NCBI GenBank assembly: GCA_045613385.1
Contig: JAZLAW010000020.1
Span: 119,991-183,990 of the forward strand
Direction of reading: 5' to 3'
Length of the DNA stretch: 64,000 bases
Source: SIG565 sp045613385
Lineage (GTDB): Bacteria > Bacillota > Clostridia > Oscillospirales > Acutalibacteraceae
Shown: positions 45,530 through 54,161 of the stretch, piece by piece
Position numbering within the stretch: position 1 is the stretch's first letter
Layout: every line of letters begins with the position of its first letter
Program-made: the position numbers and the translations under genes
Notes under the pieces: generated by a model
Databases searched by the model: none
The model's input: only the letters and a program-made list of their open reading frames with translations
What the model was told of the DNA's origin: nothing

Positions 45530-46825
45530 TTATTTAGATTTAATCTCTTTCTTGCCACCCATATATGGTTGCAGGGCTTTCGGAATTCTAATGGTATAAG
45601 TTTTGCCGTCAAATTCAAGATTATTTTCAAGGAAAGCAATAAGCATACGTGGTGGTGCCACAACGGTATTATTAAGGGTATGTGCTAAATATTTATTGCC
45701 GTCAGCATCCTTTACACGAATACCAAGTCTGCGCGCTTGAGCGTCGCCTAGGTTTGAACAAGAACAAACTTCAAAATATTTTTGCTGTTTTGGAGACCAC
45801 GCTTCAACATCGTATGACTTAACCTTTAGGTCAGCCAAGTCACCTGAGCAACATTCAAGTGTTCTTACTGGAATGTCCATAGAGCGGAAGAGTTCAACCG
45901 AATAACTCCACATTTTATTAAACCATTCCATACTATCTTCCGGTTTGCAGATAACTATCATTTCCTGCTTTTCGAACTGGTGTATGCGGTAAATACCGCG
46001 TTCTTCAATGCCGTGTGCGCCCTTTTCTTTACGGAAGCAAGGCGAATAACTCGTAAGTGTTAACGGAAGATTTGCTTCGGGAGTTATTGTATCAATAAAT
46101 TTACCTATCATAGAATGTTCACTCGTACCTATAAGATAAAGGTCTTCGCCTTCAATCTTGTACATCATAGCATCCATTTCTTCAAAGCTCATTACACCTG
46201 TAACAACGTTTGAGCGAATCATAAAAGGCGGAATGCAATAAGTAAAACCTTTATCTATCATAAAATCTCTGGCATACGAAAGAACTGCGCTGTGCAAACG
46301 GGCAATATCTCCCATAAGGTAATAAAAACCTTCGCCTGCAACCTTACCCGCAGCTTCTTTATCTATGCCACTGAATAGCGCCATAATATCGGTGTGGTAC
46401 GGAATTTCAAAGCTCGGTACAGTCTTTTCGCCATACTGCATAACTTCTACATTTTCTTCATCATTTTTACCAATCGGCACCGATGCATCAATTATATTAG
46501 GAATCTTCATCATAACTTGCTTGAGTTCGGCTTCATACTGAGTTTCCAACTCTTCAAGTTCTTTGAGACGGTCAGCCTGGCGGCTTACAAGCTCCTTCAT
46601 TTCCATCGCTTCATCGCGCTTACCCTGTGCCATAAGAGCGCCTATTTGTTTGCTTATTTTATTACGGTTAGCACGAAGTTCGTTAGCTTCGTTATTAGCA
46701 GCACGTTTCTTTTCATCAAGCGTTAAAGCTTCGTCAACAAGCGGTAACTTAGCATCCTTGAATTTCTTTTTTATATTTTCTTTTACAATTTCAGGATTTT
46801 CTCTTATAAATTTAATATCTAACAT
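45530..46825 (-). CDS. serS: Serine--tRNA ligase
   Basis: 431 residues: N-terminal tRNA-binding coiled coil (about 27-105), then class II catalytic core with motif 2 (CFRKEKGAHGIEERGIYRIHQFEKQE near 270) and motif 3 (NTVVAPPRMLIAFLEN near 390). Charges tRNA-Ser, such as the one at 21336. AGGGGGA lies before the ATG. The leader is about 25 nt only, so no T-box is present. Confidence 0.97.
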   Translation of the reverse strand: MLDIKFIRENPEIVKENIKKKFKDAKLPLVDEALTLDEKKRAANNEANELRANRNKISKQIGALMAQGKRDEAMEMKELVSRQADRLKELEELETQYEAELKQVMMKIPNIIDASVPIGKNDEENVEVMQYGEKTVPSFEIPYHTDIMALFSGIDKEAAGKVAGEGFYYLMGDIARLHSAVLSYARDFMIDKGFTYCIPPFMIRSNVVTGVMSFEEMDAMMYKIEGEDLYLIGTSEHSMIGKFIDTITPEANLPLTLTSYSPCFRKEKGAHGIEERGIYRIHQFEKQEMIVICKPEDSMEWFNKMWSYSVELFRSMDIPVRTLECCSGDLADLKVKSYDVEAWSPKQQKYFEVCSCSNLGDAQARRLGIRVKDADGNKYLAHTLNNTVVAPPRMLIAFLENNLEFDGKTYTIRIPKALQPYMGGKKEIKSK

Positions 46826-46855
46826 TTAGATTCCCCCTAAATATTTAACATTGTA

Positions 46856-46884
46856 ATTGTAACATAATAAATTTGTTTTATCAA
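46856..46884 (-). promoter_or_regulatory. Promoter of serS
   Basis: Minus strand: TTGATA (46879-46884), 17-nt spacer, TACAAT (46856-46861). Confidence 0.75.
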
Positions 46885-46902
46885 GCAAATAATGCATAAA
46901 AT

Positions 46903-47682
46903 ATGTTTATGAAGCATATTTTATATTTTACCCACTTAGAAATACCGCTGCCAAAACCTTATGGACCATTTCACTTAACTTTTTTGCTGGGCAGCATCTT
47001 AACGGTTGCGCTATTTTGTAAATTTTTTAAAGCAAATACAAACCGAAAATATGACAGGTTCGTTTTCTTATTTGGGGTGTTTTTGGGATTACTCGAAGTT
47101 TACAAACAGTTATATTTCACATATATTATCGGAAACGGCAGATATATTTTCGATGTATTACCCCTTCAACTCTGCAGTATACCAATGTATTTGTGCTTAC
47201 TTTTTCCGATTTTCAAAAGTAAAAAAATTAAGCGACTTTTTTCTTCTTATATTTTCTATTACGGAACACTTGGCGGAATAGCGGTAATGCTTTTTCCTAA
47301 CAGCGTACTAACTGAACATTTAAGTATTAATATTCATACACTTGTCTGGCATACTGCACTTATATTATTAGGTGCTTTTTTATACAAAACAAATTATATT
47401 AAAATTTGTTTTGACGAATATAATAATGCAACTTTTCTTTTTTTGACACTTTCTCTTTTTGCTTTGGTTATAAATATTTCTGCAAAGAACTTTTTTGGTA
47501 AAAACATATTCCTTTTCTTTATAGGACCTGCGAAAAATAATGTTTTCTTAATTTCCCGCCTACACGATATTTTAGGTTGGGAAATGGTTTCTATTGCAAC
47601 GGTAGCATTAATATGCCTTTGTGGGTTTTTATTTTATTTGATAACAAAAAACCATTGCCAAAAAATTAAAAGCCATCCGTAA
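46903..47682 (+). CDS. YwaF/TMEM164-like integral membrane protein
   Basis: 259 residues with about seven membrane helices. FDVLPLQLCSIPMYL (near 82) and the YGTLGGIAVMLFP (near 120) and WHTALILLGAF segments match the YwaF/TIGR02206 group, bacterial relatives of eukaryotic TMEM164. The function in bacteria is unknown. ATG codons at 46903 and 46909 are both possible; no clear ribosome-binding site is seen. The stop codon falls inside the loop of the terminator. Confidence 0.75.
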   Translation: MFMKHILYFTHLEIPLPKPYGPFHLTFLLGSILTVALFCKFFKANTNRKYDRFVFLFGVFLGLLEVYKQLYFTYIIGNGRYIFDVLPLQLCSIPMYLCLLFPIFKSKKIKRLFSSYIFYYGTLGGIAVMLFPNSVLTEHLSINIHTLVWHTALILLGAFLYKTNYIKICFDEYNNATFLFLTLSLFALVINISAKNFFGKNIFLFFIGPAKNNVFLISRLHDILGWEMVSIATVALICLCGFLFYLITKNHCQKIKSHP

Positions 47683-47696
47683 CGGATGGCTTTTAA
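47666..47696. terminator. Bidirectional terminator overlapping a stop codon
   Basis: A perfect 15-bp palindrome (47666-47680 and 47682-47696) around a single base. The TAA stop of the plus-strand gene lies at 47680-47682, at the tip of the hairpin, so the last codons form the ascending arm. Confidence 0.85.
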
Positions 47697-47704
47697 TACT
47701 TATA

Positions 47705-49070
47705 TTATTCGCTTTTTTGGTTTTCAAAGTGTTTCTTGGTTGCAGTAGTTACCACCTTAATAAGACCGATAATACCAATTAAGTTTGGTATAGCCATTAA
47801 TCCATTCATTGTTTCGGAAATACTCCAAATTAAATCTAGATTTCCTACCGCACCGATGAATACAAACAAAATATAAACATAACGGTAAATAGTAATAGCT
47901 GTTTTCGAATTATTAAATAAGTAACCTATACATACTTCGCCATAGTATGCCCAGCCAAGAATAGTTGATAAAGCAAAGAATATTGTTGCCAATGTTATAA
48001 TAATACCGCCCACACCGGGCAAAATCTCATTAAATGAAGCAATACTTAAAGCAGAGCCCGATATGGTTCTGCTCTCCCAAATACCCGTAGTTAAAATTAT
48101 CAACGCTGAACAAGTACAAACAATAATTGTGGTAAAGAACACTTCAAACATGCCCCACAAGCCCTGTTTTACAGGGTCCTTAGCACTTGATGCGGCATGT
48201 GCGATGGGTGCACTTCCAAGACCTGCCTCGTTAGAGAAAACACCGCGCGAAAAGCCGTAGTGCATGGCAAGCATTATTCCGTAACCTGCTGTACCACCTG
48301 CTGCCGCCCTAAAATTAAATGCTTCTCTAAATATAAGTGCAAATGCGCCAGGTATTTTATCGACATTAATTATTAACGCTATTAATGATGCCACAACATA
48401 AAAAATAGCCATAAAAGGTACTAATTTTTCATTCACCGATGCTATTCTACGCATTCCGCCCAAGATAACAGCAACTGCAATTGCCGTTAATACAAGGCCT
48501 GTAATCCACGGTTTTACACCAATTGTACTTTGAAGGGCAACCGCAATGGAGTTTGACTGAGTCGCGTTTCCCGTACCAAGACACGCTATCATTGCAAAAA
48601 CTGCAAAAAGTGCAGCAAGCCACTTTAACTTAAGACCATTCCTTATGTAATACATGGGGCCGCCTACCCATTCGCCTTTTTTATTCTTCTCTCTAAAATC
48701 AAGGGAAAGCACTATTTCAGAATATTTGGTTACCATACCTAGTAACGCGCTAATCCACATCCAAAACACAGCGCCGGGACCACCCGAAACTATAGCCGTT
48801 GCCAAACCTGCAATGCTACCAGTACCGATTGTACCCGCCATAGCCGTTGCTACCGCTTGAAACGGGCTAACACCGGCATTATCTTTTGTACGTTGCTCTT
48901 TAGCACCCAAACCGAAAATTGTCTTTTTCATCATATAACCGAACTTTTTTAAACTGCAAAAATCCGGTTTTGACGGTTAAAAACAATCCCGCACCTATGA
49001 GTAGAGCCAACATAATAGGTCCCCATACGACATCATTAACCGCGCCGTTGATTTTAGAAATAAACTCCAT
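47705..49070 (-). pseudogene. Frameshifted sodium:alanine symporter, AGCS family
   Basis: The main open frame (MMKKTIFGLG, from 48934) lacks the first membrane helix. Hand reading upstream finds it in another frame, starting at ATG 49070 with GAGGTG before it (MEFISKINGAVNDVVWGPIM). The two join if one A is removed from an A6 run at 48945-48950, giving FLQFKKFGYMMKK and a protein of about 455 residues. Signatures GTGSIAGLATAI, PGAVFWMW and FSNEAGLGSA are intact. Either the gene is broken, the base is a sequencing error, or a plus-one slip rescues it. It is paired with an Lrp regulator upstream, which suggests alanine-responsive control. Confidence 0.8.
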
Positions 49071-49084
49071 TTGTAATACACCTC

Positions 49085-49537
49085 TTATTCTTTATCAGGT
49101 AAAAGACTAACTTCACACTTATTAGTTGACAAAACAACCGATGTACGCGTTAAAGATATACCCTCTATTGATTTGATATAATTCAAAACCGACTCAAGAG
49201 TTTTACCGTTTTTGGTAATTACTTTGAGAATAAAATCAAAGTCGCCGGCAATGTAATGGCATTCTGAAATTGATTCATTTTCCTTAATGGAACGAATGAA
49301 AACTTCATTATATCTTGGGTGCTCTAGACTAATGCTGATAAATGCAGTTGTCTCTCGACCAAGTACGCTTTGATTAATAATGGTTGTGTATTTTTCGATT
49401 AAACCGATGTTTTCCATCTTTTTAATGCGCTCAATAACCGCTGAAGTCGAAAGATTGATTTTTTTGCCAATGTTAGTGGCGTTCTCTCTTGAGTTCTCTT
49501 TTAAACACTCAAGTATTTTGTAATCAATAATATCCAT
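49085..49537 (-). CDS. Lrp/AsnC family transcriptional regulator
   Basis: 150 residues: N-terminal winged helix-turn-helix (about 2-52; NLSTSAVIERIKKMENIGLI) and a C-terminal RAM ligand-binding domain (about 65-140). Family members sense amino acids. GAGGTGG precedes the ATG at 49537. The stop is 14 nt before the AGCS start, so it likely controls that transporter and itself. An imperfect promoter TTTACA-16-TATAAT lies upstream, overlapped by the inverted repeat ACAAAT-N8-ATTTGT (49561-49580), a possible autoregulatory site. Confidence 0.92.
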   Translation of the reverse strand: MDIIDYKILECLKENSRENATNIGKKINLSTSAVIERIKKMENIGLIEKYTTIINQSVLGRETTAFISISLEHPRYNEVFIRSIKENESISECHYIAGDFDFILKVITKNGKTLESVLNYIKSIEGISLTRTSVVLSTNKCEVSLLPDKE

Positions 49538-49560
49538 TTTTTCCACCTCGTTAATATTAT

Positions 49561-49580
49561 ACAAATTGCGACATATTTGT
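49561..49580. promoter_or_regulatory. Inverted repeat in the lrp-like promoter
   Basis: ACAAAT-N8-ATTTGT lies between the presumed -35 and the -10 of the Lrp-family gene. The spacing is one helical turn between half-site centres, as for Lrp-type dimers. Inferred only. Confidence 0.4.
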
Positions 49581-49720
49581 AAATGCCTTTAAATCAATTA
49601 GAAAATTTTTTGTTTTTTATTAAATATTCGGAAAATATTATTGTTGTTTGCTTGGTTTTAAAAAAGATTTAAGGCATCATCGTCATTATATAGTATTTAT
49701 TAACATATTACAATTTATAA

Positions 49721-49757
49721 AAAAAGAAAACCATCCACAAGGGATGGTTTTCTTTTT
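49721..49757. terminator. Bidirectional terminator at the left end of the cassette region
   Basis: Perfect 16-bp stem AAAAAGAAAACCATCC / GGATGGTTTTCTTTTT. It ends the transcript of the gene at 49801 and marks the edge of the accessory region. Confidence 0.85.
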
Positions 49758-49800
49758 AGGACCGCCGCTCAAAATGGAACCGTCTTAGAACTTTATTTTC

Positions 49801-50310
49801 TTATTTATCCCATTTATTTACAGATTCGACTCTTTTTTCGAGTTCTTTTATCAATATTTCAGAATCTATAGGAGAATTCTTTTCTTCTTTAGTTGCAGAA
49901 AAAAGTTTAAAGCCGAAAAGTAAAAATCCTAAAAATAAAATCGGAAGATAATACATTTTAATGTGAGTATAAATAGTAAGCACAATTGCTAAAACAGCCA
50001 TTAAAAAATATATGGAAAGAAATATAGAATTAAAAATATTGTTTAACTTACTAAATGATGTATAATAAGCAACGTACACTTTGTTATCTTGCTCTAAAAT
50101 CTCTGCGAATAGTTTAGTAGAGTTATCGCTTTCCACTCTTTTAGTTGGCGGGTTGGTAATAATGATTTTACCTTTTTTAGTACAGTAAAACTGAATAGGT
50201 TTTTCACCGCTAATTTTTTCTCTACAAACACCTTGCATTTGCATGAATTTATCTATTGCATTTTGCTTTGTAGTAAAAATTTCGTATTTCCCTTGGCTAA
50301 TTTTTTTCAT
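49801..50310 (-). CDS. Small two-helix membrane protein, unknown function
   Basis: 169 residues. An N-terminal soluble part (1-90) is followed by two adjacent membrane helices (about 91-113 and 118-137) and a charged C-terminal coil. I recognise no family. GGCGGTGA precedes the ATG. It is expressed from cassette promoter A and is followed, after a conserved downstream flank, by a terminator. Confidence 0.7.
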   Translation of the reverse strand: MKKISQGKYEIFTTKQNAIDKFMQMQGVCREKISGEKPIQFYCTKKGKIIITNPPTKRVESDNSTKLFAEILEQDNKVYVAYYTSFSKLNNIFNSIFLSIYFLMAVLAIVLTIYTHIKMYYLPILFLGFLLFGFKLFSATKEEKNSPIDSEILIKELEKRVESVNKWDK

Positions 50311-50330
50311 ACAATCACCGCCTTGGGTGT

Positions 50331-50359
50331 ATTATAGCATAAAAGCTGCGGCGGGGCAA
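50331..50359 (-). promoter_or_regulatory. Cassette promoter A
   Basis: TTGCCC (50354-50359), 17-nt spacer ending in TGC, TATAAT (50331-50336). Same layout as promoters B-E. Confidence 0.7.
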
Positions 50360-50365
50360 GAGAAA

Positions 50366-50579
50366 GTGAAATCGTGCTGTCGCACGGTGAAATCAAAGGC
50401 TAGCGCCTTTGGTGAAATCGAAACCTATGGTTTCGGTGAAATTAAATCCACCCACCGCCGCAGCGATTTCACCCGAACGAAGTGAGGATTTCATATTGCG
50501 AAGCAATATTTCACCCACCCGTCAGGGTGGATTTAGTTGAAAAAGAAAAGACAAGTCTTTCGACTTGTCTTTTCTTTTT
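50366..50579 (-). repeat. Palindrome array A (GTGAAATC arm) with terminator
   Basis: Fills the gap between two genes. Plus-strand order: GTGAAATC, palindrome CGTGCTGTCGCACG, GTGAAATC, palindrome AAAGGCTAGCGCCTTT, GTGAAATC, palindrome around GAAACC/GGTTTC, GTGAAAT, then a centre, after which the arm appears inverted (GATTTCACC, GATTTCAT, ATTTCACC) between further small hairpins such as ATTGCGAAGCAAT. It ends with a terminator, 50540-50579, with an 18-bp stem around ACAAGTC/GACTTGT. No open frame is credible inside. Confidence 0.85.
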
Positions 50580-50633
50580 CTGTCTCTCGTGTCCGAAAAA
50601 GAACTGGTTAAAAACCGAGAATTTTCTTAATTA

Positions 50634-50963
50634 TTAACCGCCTATATAGCCCTCACGTAATTCAACATTAAAAGCTATACCATCTTTAAAATATATTTCA
50701 TACCACAAGGAATTATCGTAACTCATTATCAACTCAGGCGTATTATCACGAATCTTGTAAATTCCACAAGTTATTTCTCCATCATTATTTTTATGTGTAC
50801 CATAAAACTCGCCATACTTTCCAACAATTTTTTCTTGGGTATTACCTATAATAAATCTATCATTATAAGCAAAATGTGTAGGATGGTAATATTTAAAGAC
50901 ACATATAAAAGTAGCAACGATTAAAATAACACTTGCTAAAATAATAATTATTTTCTTTTTCAT
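50634..50963 (-). CDS. Small secreted or membrane-anchored protein, unknown function
   Basis: 109 residues with an N-terminal Lys-rich tail and one hydrophobic helix (about 5-24), then a small domain. The NDRFIIGNTQEKIVGKYGEF segment resembles short extracytoplasmic proteins of the SmpA/BLIP-like kind, but this is weak. AAGGTAGG lies before the ATG at 50963; an in-frame upstream start would lie on the promoter. Driven by cassette promoter B. Confidence 0.65.
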   Translation of the reverse strand: MKKKIIIILASVILIVATFICVFKYYHPTHFAYNDRFIIGNTQEKIVGKYGEFYGTHKNNDGEITCGIYKIRDNTPELIMSYDNSLWYEIYFKDGIAFNVELREGYIGG

Positions 50964-50985
50964 AAGATTACCTACCTTTAGGAGT

Positions 50986-51014
50986 ATTATAGCATAAAAG
51001 CGGCAAGGTCGCAA
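50986..51014 (-). promoter_or_regulatory. Cassette promoter B
   Basis: TTGCGA (51009-51014), 17-nt spacer ending in TGC, TATAAT (50986-50991). Confidence 0.7.
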
Positions 51015-51015
51015 G

Positions 51016-51237
51016 TGGAAGTGAAATCGTTCGCTCTGCTCACGGTGAAATCAAAGGCTTACGCCTTTGGTGAAATATTTTGCTGTCGCAAAATGTGAAA
51101 TAAAATTCGCCTCTTAACATTTGCGAAGCAAATATTTCATACGCTTTAGCGTATTTCACAGCGAAGCTATTTCACTCGCCGAAGGCGAATTTCATTGAAA
51201 AAGAAAAGACAAGTCTTTCGACTTGTCTTTCTTTTTC
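51016..51237 (-). repeat. Palindrome array B (GTGAAATC arm) with terminator
   Basis: Same family as array A. GTGAAATC alternates with small palindromes, including AAAGGCTTACGCCTTT and ATTTTGCTGTCGCAAAAT. After the centre the inverted arm ATTTCAC/ATTTCAT alternates with ATTTGCGAAGCAAAT, ACGCTTTAGCGT, AGCGAAGCT and TCGCCGAAGGCGA. The terminator at 51198-51237 is nearly identical to that of array A. The remaining bases up to 51356 hold a flank shared with module E (see 51241). Confidence 0.85.
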
Positions 51238-51240
51238 TGT

Positions 51241-51320
51241 CTTTCGTACCTTAAAAGACGAACACTATTCTTTCGCCTTTAAGTCGTTAGTTTGAGTCTG
51301 GATAATTCGTTTTGATTAAC
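51241..51320 (-). repeat. Downstream flank shared by modules B and E
   Basis: About 80 bp resembling 55501-55577 imperfectly: GTCTTTCGTACC, GACGAACAC, GTTAGTTTGAGTCTGG. It lies between a gene's stop codon and the terminator. The motif TTAGTTcGAGTCTGG looks like a tRNA T-arm, but no tRNA can be folded. Confidence 0.55.
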
Positions 51321-51356
51321 AATAACTGTGCAACTGGTCTGAAAACCCGATTTTCT

Positions 51357-51715
51357 TTAATTTGGACTATTATACTCAATAATATTCCTTAACAACTCTC
51401 CGTTGTATGGGTCTACACTTGCAGCAGCGACCATTTCACCGTTTTCATTAAAAGTTATGTTTTTATAATAACGATCGGCAGCTTCAAAATAATACATTTC
51501 TTTACTCACGCCATATTCTATTCCATCTTTATCGGGGACACCCAGGCTTTTCGCTACAATCTCTGCCAATTTTTCATCACTTAACTCTTTCTTATCAAAA
51601 GACTGTCGATTTCGCTTTCCTGAGGGTTTAACATGTCAGAAGAATCATTTCTATCACAACACGCAAGAGAAAAAATTGTCATAATAACACAAATTAAACA
51701 AATAATCTTTTTCAT
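51357..51715 (-). pseudogene. Frameshifted small lipoprotein downstream of S23-like gene
   Basis: Starts at ATG 51715 with AAGGTAGTGA before it. The signal peptide ends in the lipobox SLAC-C (about residues 16-20). The frame hits a stop after about 43 codons, while the continuation (ELSDEKLAEIVAKSLG...) is open in another frame down to 51357. One extra base in the CTTTT stretch near 51605 would join them into about 119 residues. The C-terminal part has a PepSY-like or Cys-free small-domain look but no recognised family. It begins 17 nt after the four-helix gene stop, as does the lipoprotein of the second module. Confidence 0.65.
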
Positions 51716-51732
51716 AAAATCACTACCTTAGA

Positions 51733-52092
51733 TTACTTTTTGTTTATTTTATTCTCTATCGTTATACAAGAAGAAGTCAACATTCTTTGTATTCTACCGC
51801 AAAGGTTTCTATACTTTTTGAAAGTTTCATCATCAATTGAACCGTTTGAATATAAAAGTTTCAACCAACTTTCTGTTTCAACACATTCTTTACGAGCAAT
51901 TTTGAATTTAGAAAGCATATCGGGTAAACTTTGAGGGTATTGAGCTTCTGTAATATTAGCAAAGACACTTGAAGAAGATTTGCGAATTTGAAAAATTGAA
52001 TTAGAATTATCTTTGCGTTCTAATGATTTACATAGAGCTTCAATTTCAAATGCCAACTGTTCAGAATATTTAAGTAGCGGATTATCTTTCAT
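51733..52092 (-). CDS. Four helix bundle protein, S23/TIGR02436-like (copy 1)
   Basis: 119 residues, soluble and helical. The SSSSVFANITEAQY segment (about 39-52) and the IARKECVETESWLKLL segment (about 64-79) match the S23 four-helix family, encoded in 23S rRNA intervening sequences in some bacteria and related in fold to Avd of diversity-generating retroelements. The role is unknown; nucleic acid binding is suspected. GAGGTGAGAGC precedes the ATG. It differs from the copy at 54857 at about 13 positions. Driven by cassette promoter C and followed by a lipoprotein gene. Confidence 0.85.
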   Translation of the reverse strand: MKDNPLLKYSEQLAFEIEALCKSLERKDNSNSIFQIRKSSSSVFANITEAQYPQSLPDMLSKFKIARKECVETESWLKLLYSNGSIDDETFKKYRNLCGRIQRMLTSSCITIENKINKK

Positions 52093-52111
52093 GCTCTCAC
52101 CTCTTAATTAA

Positions 52112-52140
52112 AGTATAGCAGAAAACCGCCACTATATCAA
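52112..52140 (-). promoter_or_regulatory. Cassette promoter C
   Basis: TTGATA (52135-52140), 17-nt spacer ending in TGC, TATACT (52112-52117). Confidence 0.7.
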
Positions 52141-52360
52141 CACGAAGTGTTGTATGTAATCATTTTCGTAAGAAAATGCATGTAATCCAAAATTCATTTT
52201 GGTATGTAATCAATCCGAAGGAAAGAAACATACAAGCCTTACGGCTTGATGACATACAGTTCGCTTTGCGAACTGATTACATACTCGCTAACGCGAGATT
52301 ACATGCCAATCCTTCGGATTGGATAAAAATAAAGGACTACCGAAGTAGTCCTTTATTTTT
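52138..52360 (-). repeat. Palindrome array C (TATGTAATC arm) with terminator
   Basis: Order on the plus strand: palindrome CAACACGAAGTGTTG, TATGTAATC, ATTTTCGTAAGAAAAT, GCATGTAATC, CAAAATTCATTTTG, GTATGTAATC, a centre AATCCGAAGGAAAGAAACAT, then inverted arms TGACATAC, GATTACATA and ATTACATG between AAGCCTTACGGCTT, AGTTCGCTTTGCGAACT, CTCGCTAACGCGAG and CCAATCCTTCGGATTGG. The terminator at 52325-52360 has a 16-bp stem. Up to the next gene stop (52425) lies a flank shared with module D. Confidence 0.85.
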
Positions 52361-52365
52361 TGGGT

Positions 52366-52408
52366 GTTTCGAACTTAATGGCACGAATAAAATGTGCCGG
52401 AAAACCAA
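52366..52408 (-). repeat. Downstream flank shared by modules C and D
   Basis: About 40 bp (TTTCGAACTTAATGGCACG, then AAATGTGCCGGAAAAC) recurring at 54364-54404 with few changes. In both places it lies between the stop codon and the terminator of unrelated genes. Confidence 0.65.
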
Positions 52409-52424
52409 TAAACTTAATCAGCTT

Positions 52425-54047
52425 TTAAAGCAAGACAGATTTTGTTTTACTTTTATTTTCATACATATCATCATCAGCCCTCTTAAACACATCCTCAAAA
52501 TGCATATCCTTACTTGGATCAAATCTAACAAAACCCCTTGCAATACTAATCGGGATTTTTACGTTGTCTTCCGTTACATAGGTGTTCTCACAGTTAAGGT
52601 CTAACTCTGCAAATAAATTTTCGTAATTTTTCAAATCGCTATTTTGAAGAACCACCAAAAATTCATCGCCACCTATTCGGAAAACAGGGCTTCTCTTAAA
52701 AACATCTGAAATGAGTTTTGCCGCAGTTACAATAAGTTTATTTCCCACAGCATGGCCATATTTATCGTTGGTTTTTTTAAGATTGTTTAAATCAAGTACA
52801 ACCACACCAAATTCTATATTTTTGTTCGCTATTTCTTGGTTGAATTTAGCCACCCAAGCAGTATAAGAAGTAGTGTTTCTAAGACCGGTTAATGAATCAC
52901 AATTAGCAGAACGATGCAGAAGTTCTTCACGTTCACGCAATCTCAAAGTCATATTTTTAAATGCGGTACTCAACAACTTAATTTCATATGTGTTACTGTC
53001 AGCGATTTCTACATTGTAATCTCCGTTTGAAAGTTTAACCGATGCATCGGTTAATTTTTTTAGCGGGTCTACAATCTTTTTGACAACAATGACGGCTACA
53101 GCCATAAACAATGCGCAAAGAATTATTACGACAAACAAAATTTTAAATGTGATATCATGTCTAATATGACGAATATCATCATAGCTTGCAGATAGAACAA
53201 GAATCATTCCATTTGTCAATTCTTTTGAAACACGTAGATATTTTGAGGAACTTAAGTTACTATTAACATCGGCTCCGTGCACATCGTTACAGATTATTTT
53301 TTCATCCATTTCTAAATGAGCAAAACCATTCTCATAAAGTTTAATTTTATGTACTTGTTCAGATAAAACCAAATAATCAAAATCCATACCCACAACACCA
53401 ATGAATTCGTCTTCAAAGTACATTGGAATTACATATGAAATCATCCATATATTATTGTTTTCATTTTTGTAAGGTTTTATCCAAATAGGTTCTCCTGCTT
53501 CATATGGCTGCCAAAACCAACCAACGTGCTCGGTATCGCCTTTTTCATAAGCGGTTATATCCGTTGGTTCGAAATGTATAAACTCATTGCTACCCTTTAT
53601 TTTGCTGTAAAATAGACCGGATGTTCCATCAGATATAGCAGGGTCAAATCTAAAATAATATGCAACTGCGCCATTGGTACTTGTATGTTTAGCAATATCA
53701 ACAAACATTTGATCAGCGCTACTAACAACTTTGTTTTGCAAAGTTTTATCTTTAATATCTTCTTTATTTGTAAAAAAATCCATCAAATAGCTTTCCATAA
53801 TTTTGACCGATTTTTCCATATTTGTAAAACTATCATTTATTTTCGCAACTTCATTATCGCAAGTTACCTTTACATATTCTTCGGCTTGAGATTGAATATA
53901 ATTATCTACTTCATAAAGGCTTAGTCCACCGATAAAAAAGGTTATCGAAAGCATCGCCACAATAACTGTTGCTAAAAAACGAAATTTTAGTGAAAAAGGT
54001 TTATTAAATTTTCGTTTCTTATCCAAAAAAGATTTTTTAACTCGCAT
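52425..54047 (-). CDS. Membrane diguanylate cyclase with dCache-type sensor, HAMP and GGDEF
   Basis: 540 residues: membrane helix (about 22-45), extracellular dCache-like sensor (about 50-285) with a GxVGxDFDY end motif, second helix (about 305-325), HAMP linker (about 327-378) and GGDEF domain (about 390-540). The active-site motif GGDEF is intact (459-463), so it should make cyclic di-GMP from GTP. The RxxD inhibitory site, normally five residues before GGDEF, is absent. GGTGAG lies before ATG 54047; earlier in-frame ATGs lie within 12 bases of the transcription start. Only signalling gene in the cassette region. Confidence 0.88.
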   Translation of the reverse strand: MRVKKSFLDKKRKFNKPFSLKFRFLATVIVAMLSITFFIGGLSLYEVDNYIQSQAEEYVKVTCDNEVAKINDSFTNMEKSVKIMESYLMDFFTNKEDIKDKTLQNKVVSSADQMFVDIAKHTSTNGAVAYYFRFDPAISDGTSGLFYSKIKGSNEFIHFEPTDITAYEKGDTEHVGWFWQPYEAGEPIWIKPYKNENNNIWMISYVIPMYFEDEFIGVVGMDFDYLVLSEQVHKIKLYENGFAHLEMDEKIICNDVHGADVNSNLSSSKYLRVSKELTNGMILVLSASYDDIRHIRHDITFKILFVVIILCALFMAVAVIVVKKIVDPLKKLTDASVKLSNGDYNVEIADSNTYEIKLLSTAFKNMTLRLREREELLHRSANCDSLTGLRNTTSYTAWVAKFNQEIANKNIEFGVVVLDLNNLKKTNDKYGHAVGNKLIVTAAKLISDVFKRSPVFRIGGDEFLVVLQNSDLKNYENLFAELDLNCENTYVTEDNVKIPISIARGFVRFDPSKDMHFEDVFKRADDDMYENKSKTKSVLL

Positions 54048-54132
54048 TATAAACTCACCATAATCAACCATTCCTTGACTATACAACATTAAAATCAAAG
54101 AACAAATTACCATTACCTACCAATACAGTTTT

Positions 54133-54161
54133 AGTATAGCATAAAAGCGATAATAAATCAA
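54133..54161 (-). promoter_or_regulatory. Cassette promoter D
   Basis: TTGATT (minus strand; 54156-54161 by position), 17-nt spacer ending in TGC, TATACT (54133-54138). Confidence 0.65.

Noticed and set aside
46826..46902. T-box riboswitch before serS
   Set aside because: Promoter and start codon are too close for the T-box structure, and no T-box sequence is visible.
51287..51312. A tRNA gene in the flank with TTAGTTTGAGTCTGG
   Set aside because: Only a T-arm-like word is present; no acceptor, D or anticodon stem can be drawn.
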